Assembly: GCA_947448415.1 (NCBI GenBank)
Contig: CANFMT010000002.1
Span: 126,698 to 160,101 of the forward strand
From: Burkholderiaceae bacterium
GTDB taxonomy: Bacteria; Pseudomonadota; Gammaproteobacteria; Burkholderiales; Burkholderiaceae
Reading direction: 5' to 3'
DNA: 33,404 nt
Shown: in pieces, positions 16,101-23,936 of the stretch
Layout of the letters: each line of letters begins with the position of its first letter
How positions within the stretch are numbered: the stretch's first letter is position 1
Notes under the pieces: generated by a model
Database searches by the model: none
Seen by the model: the letters and a program-made list of their open reading frames with translations, nothing else
Told to the model about the DNA's origin: nothing
Translations under genes and position numbers: made by a program

Positions 16101-17078
16101 TTACTCTGGCTTGATGTTGGCTATCTTAACAACAGCACTCCATTTTTGAGACTCAGACTTCACTAAGGCTGCAAAATCAGCTGGAGTTCCTCCGCCAATT
16201 TCATTGCCCTGTGAAAGCATGAGTTCACGTAACTGCGGATCTTTTAAAGCTTCATTAGCAGCAGCATTGAGTTTGTCAATAATGGCTTTAGGCGTGCCCT
16301 TTGGAGCCACTAAACCTTGCCAATTGAGTACCTCAACTTTAGGGTATCCCACTTCTCCAAAGCTAGGAACATTTGGCAGTAAAGGAGAGCGCTTTTTGCT
16401 GGTAATGGCAATTGGACGCAATTTATCTGCCTTGATGCTTGGCATTGCCGAGTACATTTGGTCAAACATCATAGAAACTTGTCCCGCCATGAGATCGGTT
16501 AAGGCAGCAGAGCCACTCTTGTAAGGCACATGAATCATTTCGATACCAGCATTTTGCTCAAAGAGTTCTGCTGAGAGCTGATGGCTTCCACCGATACCAC
16601 CAGATGAGAAAGTTAACTCACCTGGTTTTGCTTTTGCAGTCGCAACAATTTCTTGAACAGTCTTAAATGGAGAGTTTGGGTTAACAACTAATACCAATGG
16701 ACCTTTTTCAATTAAGACAATTGGAGTCAAGTCTGTCTCAGGGTCGTATTTTAAGTTGCCGAATAAAGTTTTGTTCACTGCCAGTGGCGCAAAATTTCCC
16801 ATGCCAATGGTGTAGCCATCAGGTGTTGCGCGTGCAATGTACTCGGTTCCAATATTTCCGCCGGCCCCTGGTTTGTTATCCACGATGATGGGTTGCTTGA
16901 GGATGACACTCATCTTTTGTGCAATTTGACGGCTACGAGAATCTGCTCCACCACCAGCGCCGTAAGGAACAATAAAGTTAATGGGTTTATTTGGATAGTT
17001 CGCCTGTGCAAACGATGCCGATGAAAAGAGGGTGCTAATTCCTACTAAAGAGAGGTAAATTAGTTTTTGAATTTTCAT
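16101..17078 (-). CDS. Bug/TctC family tripartite tricarboxylate transporter receptor
   Basis: Periplasmic binding protein of 325 residues. A signal peptide of about 24 residues (MKIQKLIYLSLVGISTLF..., ending ASFA) is followed by the family opening YPNKPINFIVPYGAGGGADS, whose Gly-rich loop and Asp contact a carboxylate ligand. Further hallmarks are ARATPDGYTIGMG and VDNKPGAGGNIG. ATG 17078 is chosen over an upstream in-frame start because the signal peptide begins there. It is the last gene of the 21612-16101 operon, 19 bases after the second chromate-family gene. No TctA/TctB membrane subunits are in the window. Ligand unknown, likely a carboxylic acid. Confidence 0.92.
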   Translation of the reverse strand: MKIQKLIYLSLVGISTLFSSASFAQANYPNKPINFIVPYGAGGGADSRSRQIAQKMSVILKQPIIVDNKPGAGGNIGTEYIARATPDGYTIGMGNFAPLAVNKTLFGNLKYDPETDLTPIVLIEKGPLVLVVNPNSPFKTVQEIVATAKAKPGELTFSSGGIGGSHQLSAELFEQNAGIEMIHVPYKSGSAALTDLMAGQVSMMFDQMYSAMPSIKADKLRPIAITSKKRSPLLPNVPSFGEVGYPKVEVLNWQGLVAPKGTPKAIIDKLNAAANEALKDPQLRELMLSQGNEIGGGTPADFAALVKSESQKWSAVVKIANIKPE

Positions 17079-17097
17079 AGTGCTTTCTTTGGTTGAA

Positions 17098-17619
17098 TTA
17101 AATGAAACCGAGTAGTCCGCATGCTGCTCCAGCGGCAATTAAATATAAAGGATGCCACCGCGTAAAGAAGGTAATACTTATTGTAACGATCGTCAATATG
17201 ACAGCTGCAAGGCTTTGATTCATTTGAAGAGAAATCTTCCAAGCTGCTGCTAACACCAAGCCTACTGCGAGTGCACTTGCTGTAAATTGAATGATTCTTT
17301 GCCTTTGCTTATTTTGGATCTTGGAAATATAGCCCTGTAAAAAATAAACAACGATGGAGGAGGGCCAAGCGATAGCAAAGGTTGCTAGGGCAGCCCCTAG
17401 AACTCCGCCAACATTCCATCCTATCAAGGTTACGGTCATTAAATTGGGTCCTGGAGCGGCTTGAGCGATTGCAAAGTAATCTGCAAATGTTTGAGGGCTA
17501 ATCCAGTGCTCTTGATTCACGGACAAATCATACAAAACAGGTAATAGGGCATTGATGCCACCAAACGCCACCATGGCGAAGGCCGAAAGCTTTAAAAATA
17601 GGCTAAGTAATACAGTCAT
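17098..17619 (-). CDS. Short-chain chromate transporter family protein, C-terminal-type half
   Basis: Membrane protein of 173 residues with one CHR (chromate transport) domain, about half the size of the classical ChrA. Recognisable motifs are FGGINALLPVLYDLSV near the N-terminus and DYFAIAQAAPGPNLMTVTLIGW, the conserved AxxxPGP region. Its ATG overlaps the stop of the preceding CHR gene by four bases (ATGA), so the two are translationally coupled and probably assemble as a heteromer. The family exports chromate in characterised cases; here the surrounding genes concern organic acids, so another anion is possible. Confidence 0.9.
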   Translation of the reverse strand: MTVLLSLFLKLSAFAMVAFGGINALLPVLYDLSVNQEHWISPQTFADYFAIAQAAPGPNLMTVTLIGWNVGGVLGAALATFAIAWPSSIVVYFLQGYISKIQNKQRQRIIQFTASALAVGLVLAAAWKISLQMNQSLAAVILTIVTISITFFTRWHPLYLIAAGAACGLLGFI

Positions 17620-18224
17620 GAATTATTTGCCTTCTTCCATGCCAAAAAGAGGGCGAGTGGACTAGCAATCAGAACCACCCAGCCAAGACCAAGATGAAAA
17701 TATCCCGATGCCAGCAAAATTACCAAGATGACTGTCAGCATAGGCGGGTAGCTTAATTCGGTGCGAAGCATCTTAAAGCCAGTACTTGCAACTAAGCCAA
17801 CACCAACAGCAGAGATGCCTCTCAACATGCCTTGAACTATTGGTAGGTAGCTGTAGTGTTCATACAGCATTCCTAAAAGGATTACCAAGGTGACGGGTCC
17901 GGTCAGAATTCCGAAGATGCCTGCTAATGCGCCAGGGATACCAGCAAACCGACTACCAAGACAAACTGCAAAGTTGACGATATTGGGGCCTGGAACTATT
18001 TGGCAGATACCCATCATCGAGCTAAATTCTTCAGAGGTGAGCCACTTTTCTTGTTCAACAACAGTACGCCGTGCCCAAGGTAGCACCCCACCAAAACCGC
18101 ACATTCCAATTTTGGTGAACCCCCAGAAAATTTGACTAGGGGTGATTGTTTTTTGAGTAGCTGCTTCCAATGGCTTACTTACTGTGGTCGAAATGGATGC
18201 GGCACCGATTTTTGATCTAACCAC
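17616..18224 (-). CDS. Short-chain chromate transporter family protein, N-terminal-type half
   Basis: Membrane protein of up to 202 residues with one CHR domain. Motifs: GFTKIGMCGFGGVLPWARR, then GICQIVPGPNIVNFAVCLG (the PGPN signature) and several hydrophobic helices. The start given is GTG 18224, which overlaps the upstream dehydrogenase by 46 bases and has GGAGG only one base away; TTG 18170, after that gene's stop, would give a shorter product of about 184 residues and is a fair alternative. It pairs with the next gene by a 4-base overlap. Two half-size CHR proteins encoded in tandem are a known arrangement. Confidence 0.88.
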   Translation of the reverse strand: MVRSKIGAASISTTVSKPLEAATQKTITPSQIFWGFTKIGMCGFGGVLPWARRTVVEQEKWLTSEEFSSMMGICQIVPGPNIVNFAVCLGSRFAGIPGALAGIFGILTGPVTLVILLGMLYEHYSYLPIVQGMLRGISAVGVGLVASTGFKMLRTELSYPPMLTVILVILLASGYFHLGLGWVVLIASPLALFLAWKKANNS

Positions 18225-19156
18225 GCCTCCAAGCTTTCAGTAATTCCTTTTGAAAACGTTGCAAAAACAGGTTCTGCAATAAATCCTAAATGAGGCGTAA
18301 CCAAAAGATTGGGAGTGTTTCTCAGGGGGTCATTTGCAGGCAAAGGCTCTATATCGAATACATCGACAGCAGCTTGTCCGGGGCGCCCTAAGGCAAGCGA
18401 TTTGTCTAAATCACTCATGTTGATGAGTGCTGCTCTCGAAGTATTGACTAGAATTGAATCCGGTCGCATGAGGGCTAATTGATCAGCGCTAATGAGTCCT
18501 TTAGTCCCTGGTCCTGCCACTAAATGCATCGTGACAACCTTAGAGGTTTTCAATAATTCCTCAAGACTAACTGACTTAGCATTCTCAGTAGCAGCTCTTT
18601 CGGGAGTCATTCTGGGGCTCCAGGTCACCACTTCCATTCCAAATGCAGCTCCGACCTTGGCAACACGACTACCAATTGCGCCTAACCCCATGACGCCAAG
18701 CCTTTCTCCGGAAAGCATTGGTAAAACAGAAAGTGGATCACGCCAACCACCAGAGGAAATTAATTTGTTTTGCTCAACCAAGCGCTTGGATGCCCCAAGA
18801 ATCAGTGTCCAGGTTAGTTCGGCAGTAGTTTCTTTAGAGGGGCCGCCAGGAGTACATGCCATGGGAATATTGCGCGCCACTAGAGCGGATGCCTCTAAGG
18901 TACCGTTGCGCTCACCAGTAAACATCAAGAACTTCAACTTCGGCAGACGGGCAATCAGCGCTTCATTGAATGGAGCGCGATCTCTAACGATAGCGATTGC
19001 ATCAGCATCTTTTACAGCTTCGTACAAAGCCTCATCACGCAATGGTTCATGGTGAATAGTGAGCTTTGCTTTTTGATCTAAGGCATCCCAATTAGCAAAG
19101 CGTCGCAATGCACGCTCATAGTCTCCCAGGATGACAATGCTTGGTAACGAAGTCAT
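18179..19156 (-). CDS. D-2-hydroxyacid dehydrogenase family protein
   Basis: NAD-dependent dehydrogenase of 325 residues, cytoplasmic. Motifs: Rossmann GLGAIG (G157, G159, G162), R241 (NTSRAALI), E270 (FDIEPLP) and H289 (VTPHLGFI). The sequence FTGERNGTLE (79-88) replaces the usual GVGxDNID substrate loop, so its specificity differs from the other dehydrogenase in this window (9401). GGAAG lies about ten bases before the ATG. It stands between the MmgE/PrpD gene (21 bases upstream) and the chromate-family pair, whose reading overlaps its 3' end. Probable role: redox step on the acid handled by this operon. Confidence 0.88.
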   Translation of the reverse strand: MTSLPSIVILGDYERALRRFANWDALDQKAKLTIHHEPLRDEALYEAVKDADAIAIVRDRAPFNEALIARLPKLKFLMFTGERNGTLEASALVARNIPMACTPGGPSKETTAELTWTLILGASKRLVEQNKLISSGGWRDPLSVLPMLSGERLGVMGLGAIGSRVAKVGAAFGMEVVTWSPRMTPERAATENAKSVSLEELLKTSKVVTMHLVAGPGTKGLISADQLALMRPDSILVNTSRAALINMSDLDKSLALGRPGQAAVDVFDIEPLPANDPLRNTPNLLVTPHLGFIAEPVFATFSKGITESLEAWLDQKSVPHPFRPQ

Positions 19157-19177
19157 GTAATCAATACTTCCAAAAAA

Positions 19178-20551
19178 TTAATCGGGTGTACACAGGCTGA
19201 GGATTTGCTTTAAGTCAGAAGCTTGCCCTAGTTTCCACAGGGCAGAAATTAATTGACGAGTTTTTTCTTTGCCAATCACTGGTTCTGCCAAGCTCGTAAA
19301 TTTTTGTTCTAAGTTTGCATCACTCATTGGATTTTCTACGGATCCAATGGCATTCTTAACAAAAATATGAACTTCCTTGCCATCCTTCAAGAATGCTTTG
19401 ACATCTACTGATGCTTCGCTAATAGAAGTATCGGTGGTGGCGTTAACCTTAGCGCGCAAGGCCACTACGTCTGCCCTGTTAACAATATCATCGGCATATT
19501 CACCTTCGCCAGCTTGACCAAAAATCAGGCCAACAGCGCAACCGTGATAGACGCTAAATTTACCTTCAAGACCATCTTTAGGAGTTTTCTTGCCGGTTAA
19601 CTCTAAAACCAGCGGATGAACGCGTAATTCAATGCGCTCTACATCTTCTGCCTTAACACCTTGGGCGCGCAATTGAGCACAGGCATCAATGGCTGGATGA
19701 ATCACGATGCCACAGGCAAAAGGTTTGTAAGTGTTTAAAGAAATTTCAAATGATTTACCTAATGCGCGGTCGATTTCTGACCAATCGCATTTGGTAGAAA
19801 CAGTCTGCATATAACCACGCCCTGCTTCCAAGGCTTTAGGGCTGGCTGTGAAGCCATGCTTTGCTAAGAGTGCTGATAACTGGCCTGCACGAGCTGCACC
19901 ACCTGGATGAAATGGTTTTGTCATCGTGCCGAATTGCTCGCGCATACCAACGGGCTGAGAAGCTGCAATACCCAAAGCCATAGTTGTTTTTTGAAGATCT
20001 AATCCCATGAGGCGTGAGCAAGCTGCTGCAGATCCCAACATCCCTGTTGAGCCGGTGATATGCCAGCCACGATGGTAGTGATCAGGGTACATAGCGTTAC
20101 CAACACGGCAAGCAACATCAATTCCGAGAATCAGCGAATCAATGATTTGACGACCATTCGCATGGGTGTGCTCACCTAAGGCCAAAATGGCTGATGCCAC
20201 AGGGCCGGCAGGGTGAATCACGGTTTTTAAGTGCGTGTCATCAAAATCAAATGTATGCGAGCTAATACCATTGATGAGGGCAGCGCCGCCCATGTCTACT
20301 TTATCTTTTCTACCAAGAATGCTAGCTTGTGCCGCTGGTTGGAATTCACGAATAGCGGCCAAAGAAGATTCAACGCTTTCATGGTTAGCCGCACCAATTG
20401 CGCAGCCAAGCCAGTTTAAAAAAGTGCGATGAGCTTCATGATCAACTTCCGGTGTCCATCCTTGGCTAGGATGCGAGGTAACAAACTCAGCCAAAATTTT
20501 AGTGACTGGTGGTGCATTAAGGTCTGCTGCTGCAGCAATTGCGTGTGACAT
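19178..20551 (-). CDS. MmgE/PrpD family protein
   Basis: Cytoplasmic protein of 457 residues, typical length. The family contains 2-methylcitrate dehydratase, cis-aconitate decarboxylase and iminodisuccinate epimerase, all acting on di- or tricarboxylates. Signatures visible: SSHTFDFDDTHLKTVIHPAGPV (near residues 95-116; the D-D-T-H box), HITGSTGMLGSAAAC, and KPFHPGGAARAGQLSALLAKHGF. AGGAAATAAA precedes the ATG. It follows a Bug receptor gene by 56 bases and precedes a hydroxyacid dehydrogenase, so its substrate is plausibly the acid captured by that receptor. A specific reaction cannot be assigned. Confidence 0.9.
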   Translation of the reverse strand: MSHAIAAAADLNAPPVTKILAEFVTSHPSQGWTPEVDHEAHRTFLNWLGCAIGAANHESVESSLAAIREFQPAAQASILGRKDKVDMGGAALINGISSHTFDFDDTHLKTVIHPAGPVASAILALGEHTHANGRQIIDSLILGIDVACRVGNAMYPDHYHRGWHITGSTGMLGSAAACSRLMGLDLQKTTMALGIAASQPVGMREQFGTMTKPFHPGGAARAGQLSALLAKHGFTASPKALEAGRGYMQTVSTKCDWSEIDRALGKSFEISLNTYKPFACGIVIHPAIDACAQLRAQGVKAEDVERIELRVHPLVLELTGKKTPKDGLEGKFSVYHGCAVGLIFGQAGEGEYADDIVNRADVVALRAKVNATTDTSISEASVDVKAFLKDGKEVHIFVKNAIGSVENPMSDANLEQKFTSLAEPVIGKEKTRQLISALWKLGQASDLKQILSLCTPD

Positions 20552-20607
20552 TTTATTTCCTATGTAATATCAAAAAGTAAGGCGTTTATATTTTTTAATG
20601 GTTAGAT

Positions 20608-21612
20608 TTATTCAATCTCAATTTTTCGATCTTTTGCAACCTTGGTCCAGCGTGCAATATCTTCTTTAATGTAATTACCAAACTGTTGTGGATTCATCGG
20701 CATTAAGTTCATTGCTTCGCTTGTCATTTTTTCTGAAAACTCTGGGGTTGCTAGAGCCTTGTTTAATTCAGCATTCAATTTATTGATGATTGGCTCTGGC
20801 AGATTTGCTGGGCCAACAATGCCATACCACTGTTGACCTTCAAACCCGTTGTAGCCCAACTCTTTGAAGGTTGGAATGTTCGGGGCTGCAGGGTTACGTT
20901 TGGGCCCGGTAACTGCAAGTGCACGCACCCGATTGGACTTTAGGTAGGGCATTGCAGCAAAAAGGGTTGGGAACATTGCTTGTGTTTGGCCTGCCAATAA
21001 GTCGGTATAAGCCGGGCCAACACCGCGATAAGGGACATGCACCATAAAAATATTGGCCGCAAGTTTAAATTGCTCCATACCAAGATGAGTCAGCGTTCCT
21101 GGACCGGCTGATCCATAGCTCAATTTGGCAGGGTTTTTCTTCGCGTAATCAACAAATTCTTTTAGATTGTTGATGGGTAGATCAGGGTTAATGACTAAAG
21201 TATTTGGTGTAGCGCCAATCATGCCAATCGGCGAGAAGTCCTTAATGGCATCGTAAGGGAGTCTTCTTACTGCTGGATTAGTACCATGGGTTCCTACATA
21301 TGCAACCAATAAGGTGTAACCATCTGGCGCAGCCTTAGCTACCGCTTGTGAGGCAATTGAGCCACCACCACCACCAATGTTTTCAACAATAATGGTTTGG
21401 CCTAGGGACTTTGACATTCTTTCGGCTAGAGTACGCGCAATATTATCGAGGCCTCCACCAGCAGCAACTGGTGCAATCAGTTTGATCGGTTTTGTAGGGT
21501 AGGCCGCTGTGCTTGTTTGGGCGTTGGCGTTAAAACCACAGGTCAAACATGCGGTTATGGCCAGTAAAGCAGATAAAAAATTCGGCATGAGCCGAATAGG
21601 GGATTTAGACAT
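20608..21612 (-). CDS. Bug/TctC family tripartite tricarboxylate transporter receptor
   Basis: Periplasmic binding protein, 334 residues. The N-terminus has a signal peptide (about 31 residues, ending GFNANA) and then YPTKPIKLIAPVAAGGGLDN, the ligand-loop signature; VENIGGGGGSIASQAVAKA and AAPDGYTLLVAY are also family hallmarks. ATG 21612 is chosen because longer in-frame starts overlap the divergent monooxygenase gene and only add a non-hydrophobic leader. It is the first gene of the operon leading to the MmgE/PrpD protein, dehydrogenase, CHR pair and a second Bug receptor. Confidence 0.92.
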   Translation of the reverse strand: MSKSPIRLMPNFLSALLAITACLTCGFNANAQTSTAAYPTKPIKLIAPVAAGGGLDNIARTLAERMSKSLGQTIIVENIGGGGGSIASQAVAKAAPDGYTLLVAYVGTHGTNPAVRRLPYDAIKDFSPIGMIGATPNTLVINPDLPINNLKEFVDYAKKNPAKLSYGSAGPGTLTHLGMEQFKLAANIFMVHVPYRGVGPAYTDLLAGQTQAMFPTLFAAMPYLKSNRVRALAVTGPKRNPAAPNIPTFKELGYNGFEGQQWYGIVGPANLPEPIINKLNAELNKALATPEFSEKMTSEAMNLMPMNPQQFGNYIKEDIARWTKVAKDRKIEIE

Positions 21613-21633
21613 GTCTCGGGTCCAGTTTTTAGT

Positions 21634-21661
21634 TTGAAATAAGGTGCTGCTGCATGATAAT
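21634..21661 (+). promoter_or_regulatory. Sigma-70-like promoter for the ABM monooxygenase gene
   Basis: TTGAAA (21634-21639) and GATAAT (21656-21661) are separated by 16 bases; each differs from consensus at one position. Transcription would start about 21668, leaving a leader of about 35 bases before the ATG at 21703, which carries a GAGGA ribosome site. It lies in the 90-base divergent gap with the Bug receptor gene. Confidence 0.6.
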
Positions 21662-21702
21662 TCTACTATTGATGACAAATTTTTTTTGAGTGAGGAAATT
21701 CG

Positions 21703-22005
21703 ATGATTTTGGAGCATTGCGACCTAGAAATAGACCCAACAAAGCAGGCAGAGTTCGAGAAAGCCATTTTGCATGGTGTAGAGACTGTGATTTCCAAGGC
21801 AAAGGGATTTCAGGGCTTTAAGGTAAATCACAGCATAGAAACCCCATCCCGCTATCTGCTGATGATTTATTGGGACACACTAGAAAACCATACGGTTGAT
21901 TTTCGAGGATCTTCAGCGTTTGCTGATTGGCGCGCAATCGTAGGGCCATTTTTTGTTAAGCCGCCTTTAGTCGAACATATGACTTTGGTTGGGAAGTCTC
22001 AATAA
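21703..22005 (+). CDS. Antibiotic biosynthesis monooxygenase (ABM) domain protein
   Basis: Small ferredoxin-like-fold protein of 100 residues. The ABM pattern is seen in the order E-H-C-D-L-E-I-D strand, helix with FEKAILHGVETVISKAKGF, then GFKVNHSIETPSRYLLMIYW and the final helix FADWRAIVGPFF. Family members act as cofactor-independent quinol monooxygenases or heme-degrading enzymes, or merely as small-ligand binders; the sequence does not decide. GAGGA lies about eight bases before the ATG and a good promoter is upstream. It converges with the alpha/beta hydrolase gene, 21 bases apart. Confidence 0.85.
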   Translation: MILEHCDLEIDPTKQAEFEKAILHGVETVISKAKGFQGFKVNHSIETPSRYLLMIYWDTLENHTVDFRGSSAFADWRAIVGPFFVKPPLVEHMTLVGKSQ

Positions 22006-22022
22006 GAAATCAACGACTTTTA

Positions 22023-22046
22023 AGCGTTATAGAAAGTGATAACGCT
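22023..22046. repeat. Perfect inverted repeat at convergent gene ends
   Basis: AGCGTTAT (22023-22030), eight-base loop, ATAACGCT (22039-22046). It spans the stop codon of the minus-strand hydrolase gene (22027) and follows the ABM gene stop at 22005. No clear T tract follows on either strand, so it is a weak terminator or an mRNA 3'-end stabiliser. Confidence 0.45.
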
Positions 22047-22824
22047 GATAGAAATCCATTAAATGTTGATTGAATATCTCTGACTGCTCGACATTAGAGA
22101 TGTGTCCTGCATTGGGGATTTCAAAAAAACTAGCATCTGGCATTTTTTCCTTCATGGCTTTGGCCATGGGTGGAGGGGTGCCATGATCATGCTCACCAAC
22201 CATAATGAGTGTTGGGCAAGTAATCTCGTGAAGGCGATCAAAAGTATTGATATGGGAGATTGCCTCGCAGCAACCCGCAAAACCGTTGACTGAAGTACTT
22301 GTAATTCCTTCGGTAATTTCTTGGATGATTGCGGGATTGGCGTTTCGAAAATCCTCCTCAAACCATCGCTTGAGAGTGCTATCAACCATTGCAGGCATAC
22401 CCTCAGCTTTCGCTTTTGCAATCCGCTCCCCCCACATTTGCCTGGCATTATCGGGGCGTTTGCTAGTGGTATCTGCTAGTACTAAGGAATGAAATAAATG
22501 CGGATATTTGAGTGCAAGTGTTTGCCCAATCATGCCGCCCATCGATAGACCAAGCCAGTGAGTATGCTCTATTCCAAGAGATTGCAGTAATTCAGATGCA
22601 TCGAGCGCAAGATCATCGAGTGTATATAAATCCGACGGTGCTGAACTTTGACCATGACCCCTGGTATCAAAGCGTAATACTTTGAAATGCTTTGTGAGTA
22701 GCGACATCTGCGGCTGCCACATACTCATATTGCTTGCCAAAGAGTGTGACAAGGTAAGCCACTGGCCTTGACCTTCTATTAAGTAGGCTATTTGATTGCC
22801 TTGGCTAGTTGTAAAACTATTCAT
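22027..22824 (-). CDS. Alpha/beta hydrolase (3-oxoadipate enol-lactonase-like)
   Basis: Cytoplasmic alpha/beta-hydrolase of 265 residues with an intact triad: S94 in GLSMGG, D213 in GEHDHGTP and H241 in NAGHISNVEQ. The stretch LRFDTRGHGQSSAP and the lid-containing length fit the PcaD (3-oxoadipate enol-lactonase) branch, but no other beta-ketoadipate genes are present, so a general lactonase or esterase is equally possible. It begins 12 bases after the Bug receptor gene at 22837 and shares its transcript, suggesting that the imported compound or its product contains an ester or lactone. Confidence 0.86.
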   Translation of the reverse strand: MNSFTTSQGNQIAYLIEGQGQWLTLSHSLASNMSMWQPQMSLLTKHFKVLRFDTRGHGQSSAPSDLYTLDDLALDASELLQSLGIEHTHWLGLSMGGMIGQTLALKYPHLFHSLVLADTTSKRPDNARQMWGERIAKAKAEGMPAMVDSTLKRWFEEDFRNANPAIIQEITEGITSTSVNGFAGCCEAISHINTFDRLHEITCPTLIMVGEHDHGTPPPMAKAMKEKMPDASFFEIPNAGHISNVEQSEIFNQHLMDFYQRYHFL

Positions 22825-22836
22825 GAGTTAGAGACT

Positions 22837-23817
22837 TTACTCAGGCTTGATTCCGGATAACTTTGCTAAACGAGCAAACTCAACAATCTCTGATGCAATT
22901 AATTTATCAAATTGCTCGGGAGTGCTTGATACGGCAGTTGTTCCCAGCTCATCAAATCGTTCTTTTACGCTTGGTAACTCAAGAATGCGCTTTACTTCTG
23001 CAGATATTTTTTGAAGGATGGGTTTAGGTGTTTTGGCTGGAGCAATTAGGCCGTACCAAAATTCCCATTTGTATCCAGGGACACCAGACTCGGCGACCGT
23101 TGGCAGGGCGGGGAGCTCTTTGTATCTTTTTGTACTGGTGATAGCAATCGCACGCACTTTGCCTGATTTAACTAAGTTGATAGCGCTGGCGTATGGGCTG
23201 ATAAAGAAATCCACCCTACCAGACATCACTTCAGTGATCGCATCCGGAATACCTTTTGTAGGAATATGCAATAAATCAATTCCTGCTTTAGCTTGTATTA
23301 ACTCTGCAGCAAAGTGAGAGCCACTGCCTATCCCAGCCGAGCTATAGGTAACTTTTCCTGGATTTTTTGCGGCATAGTCAATCAACTCTTTCATGCTACT
23401 GATTTTTAGATTGGGGGAAATCAAAACCAGGGCAGGACCAGTGGCTGTTAAGGTGATCCCAGAAAAATCTTTCGCTGGATCAAAAGCCATAGAAGAATAA
23501 ATGGCTGGTGATATAGCAAATGCAGATGAGATGGAGAGTAGTGTGTAGCCATCGGAAGGAGCGTTAGCGACCAACTGAGCGGCAATATTGCTTCCAGCGC
23601 CTAATTTGTTTTCCACTACAACTGGCTGTTTCCAGTTCTCACTCATATGCTGGCCAATTATTCTGGCTGCTATATCTGGGACTCCACCAGGAGAAAAGCC
23701 CACCACAATCTTAATTGGTTGAGTAGGGTAGCTTTGGGCGTTGAGCGCTTGAGCAAAAAGGCAGAGAGCTACCAGAAGAATCTCTTTGATAAAGCGGGGG
23801 ATTGTATGCATTTTCAA
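22837..23817 (-). CDS. Bug/TctC family tripartite tricarboxylate transporter receptor
   Basis: Periplasmic binding protein of 326 residues. Signal peptide of about 27 residues ending ALNA, then QSYPTQPIKIVVGFSPGGVPD, the ligand-loop signature with the GG and Asp; VVENKLGAGSNIAAQLV and APSDGYTLLSIS follow. Other conserved regions are SSAGIGSGSHFAAELIQ and the C-terminal GIKPE ending also seen in the 16101 paralogue (NIKPE). The ATG has only a weak ribosome site. Operon with the alpha/beta hydrolase gene. Ligand unknown. Confidence 0.92.
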   Translation of the reverse strand: MKMHTIPRFIKEILLVALCLFAQALNAQSYPTQPIKIVVGFSPGGVPDIAARIIGQHMSENWKQPVVVENKLGAGSNIAAQLVANAPSDGYTLLSISSAFAISPAIYSSMAFDPAKDFSGITLTATGPALVLISPNLKISSMKELIDYAAKNPGKVTYSSAGIGSGSHFAAELIQAKAGIDLLHIPTKGIPDAITEVMSGRVDFFISPYASAINLVKSGKVRAIAITSTKRYKELPALPTVAESGVPGYKWEFWYGLIAPAKTPKPILQKISAEVKRILELPSVKERFDELGTTAVSSTPEQFDKLIASEIVEFARLAKLSGIKPE

Positions 23818-23881
23818 ATAAGCTCAATGAAGAATAGGGTTTGATGAAACCTAATCATATTTGAAAGTTGAATTAAGGTGG

Positions 23882-23911
23882 AAAAGGGGTCTTGAAAGAG
23901 TATCAAGCCCC
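23882..23911 (-). terminator. Intrinsic terminator after ModA-like gene
   Basis: Minus-strand hairpin GGGGCTTGA...TCAAGACCCC (plus-strand arms 23886-23895 and 23903-23911, one bulged base) followed by TTTTCC. It is 26 bases beyond the stop of the 23937 gene and ends the Bug/ModA-like operon. Confidence 0.7.
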
Positions 23912-23936
23912 AAACCATCAGTCTCAAAGCTTTGAT

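Noticed and set aside
17098..18224. Frameshifted single full-length ChrA gene
   Set aside because: Each half has its own start, its own PGPN-type motif and a clean 4-base overlap; tandem short CHR genes are a known arrangement, so this is not a broken gene.
18492..19055. Long open frame of 187 codons on the plus strand
   Set aside because: It is fully antisense to the D-2-hydroxyacid dehydrogenase, which has all its catalytic motifs; the antisense product shows no recognisable domain and no ribosome site.
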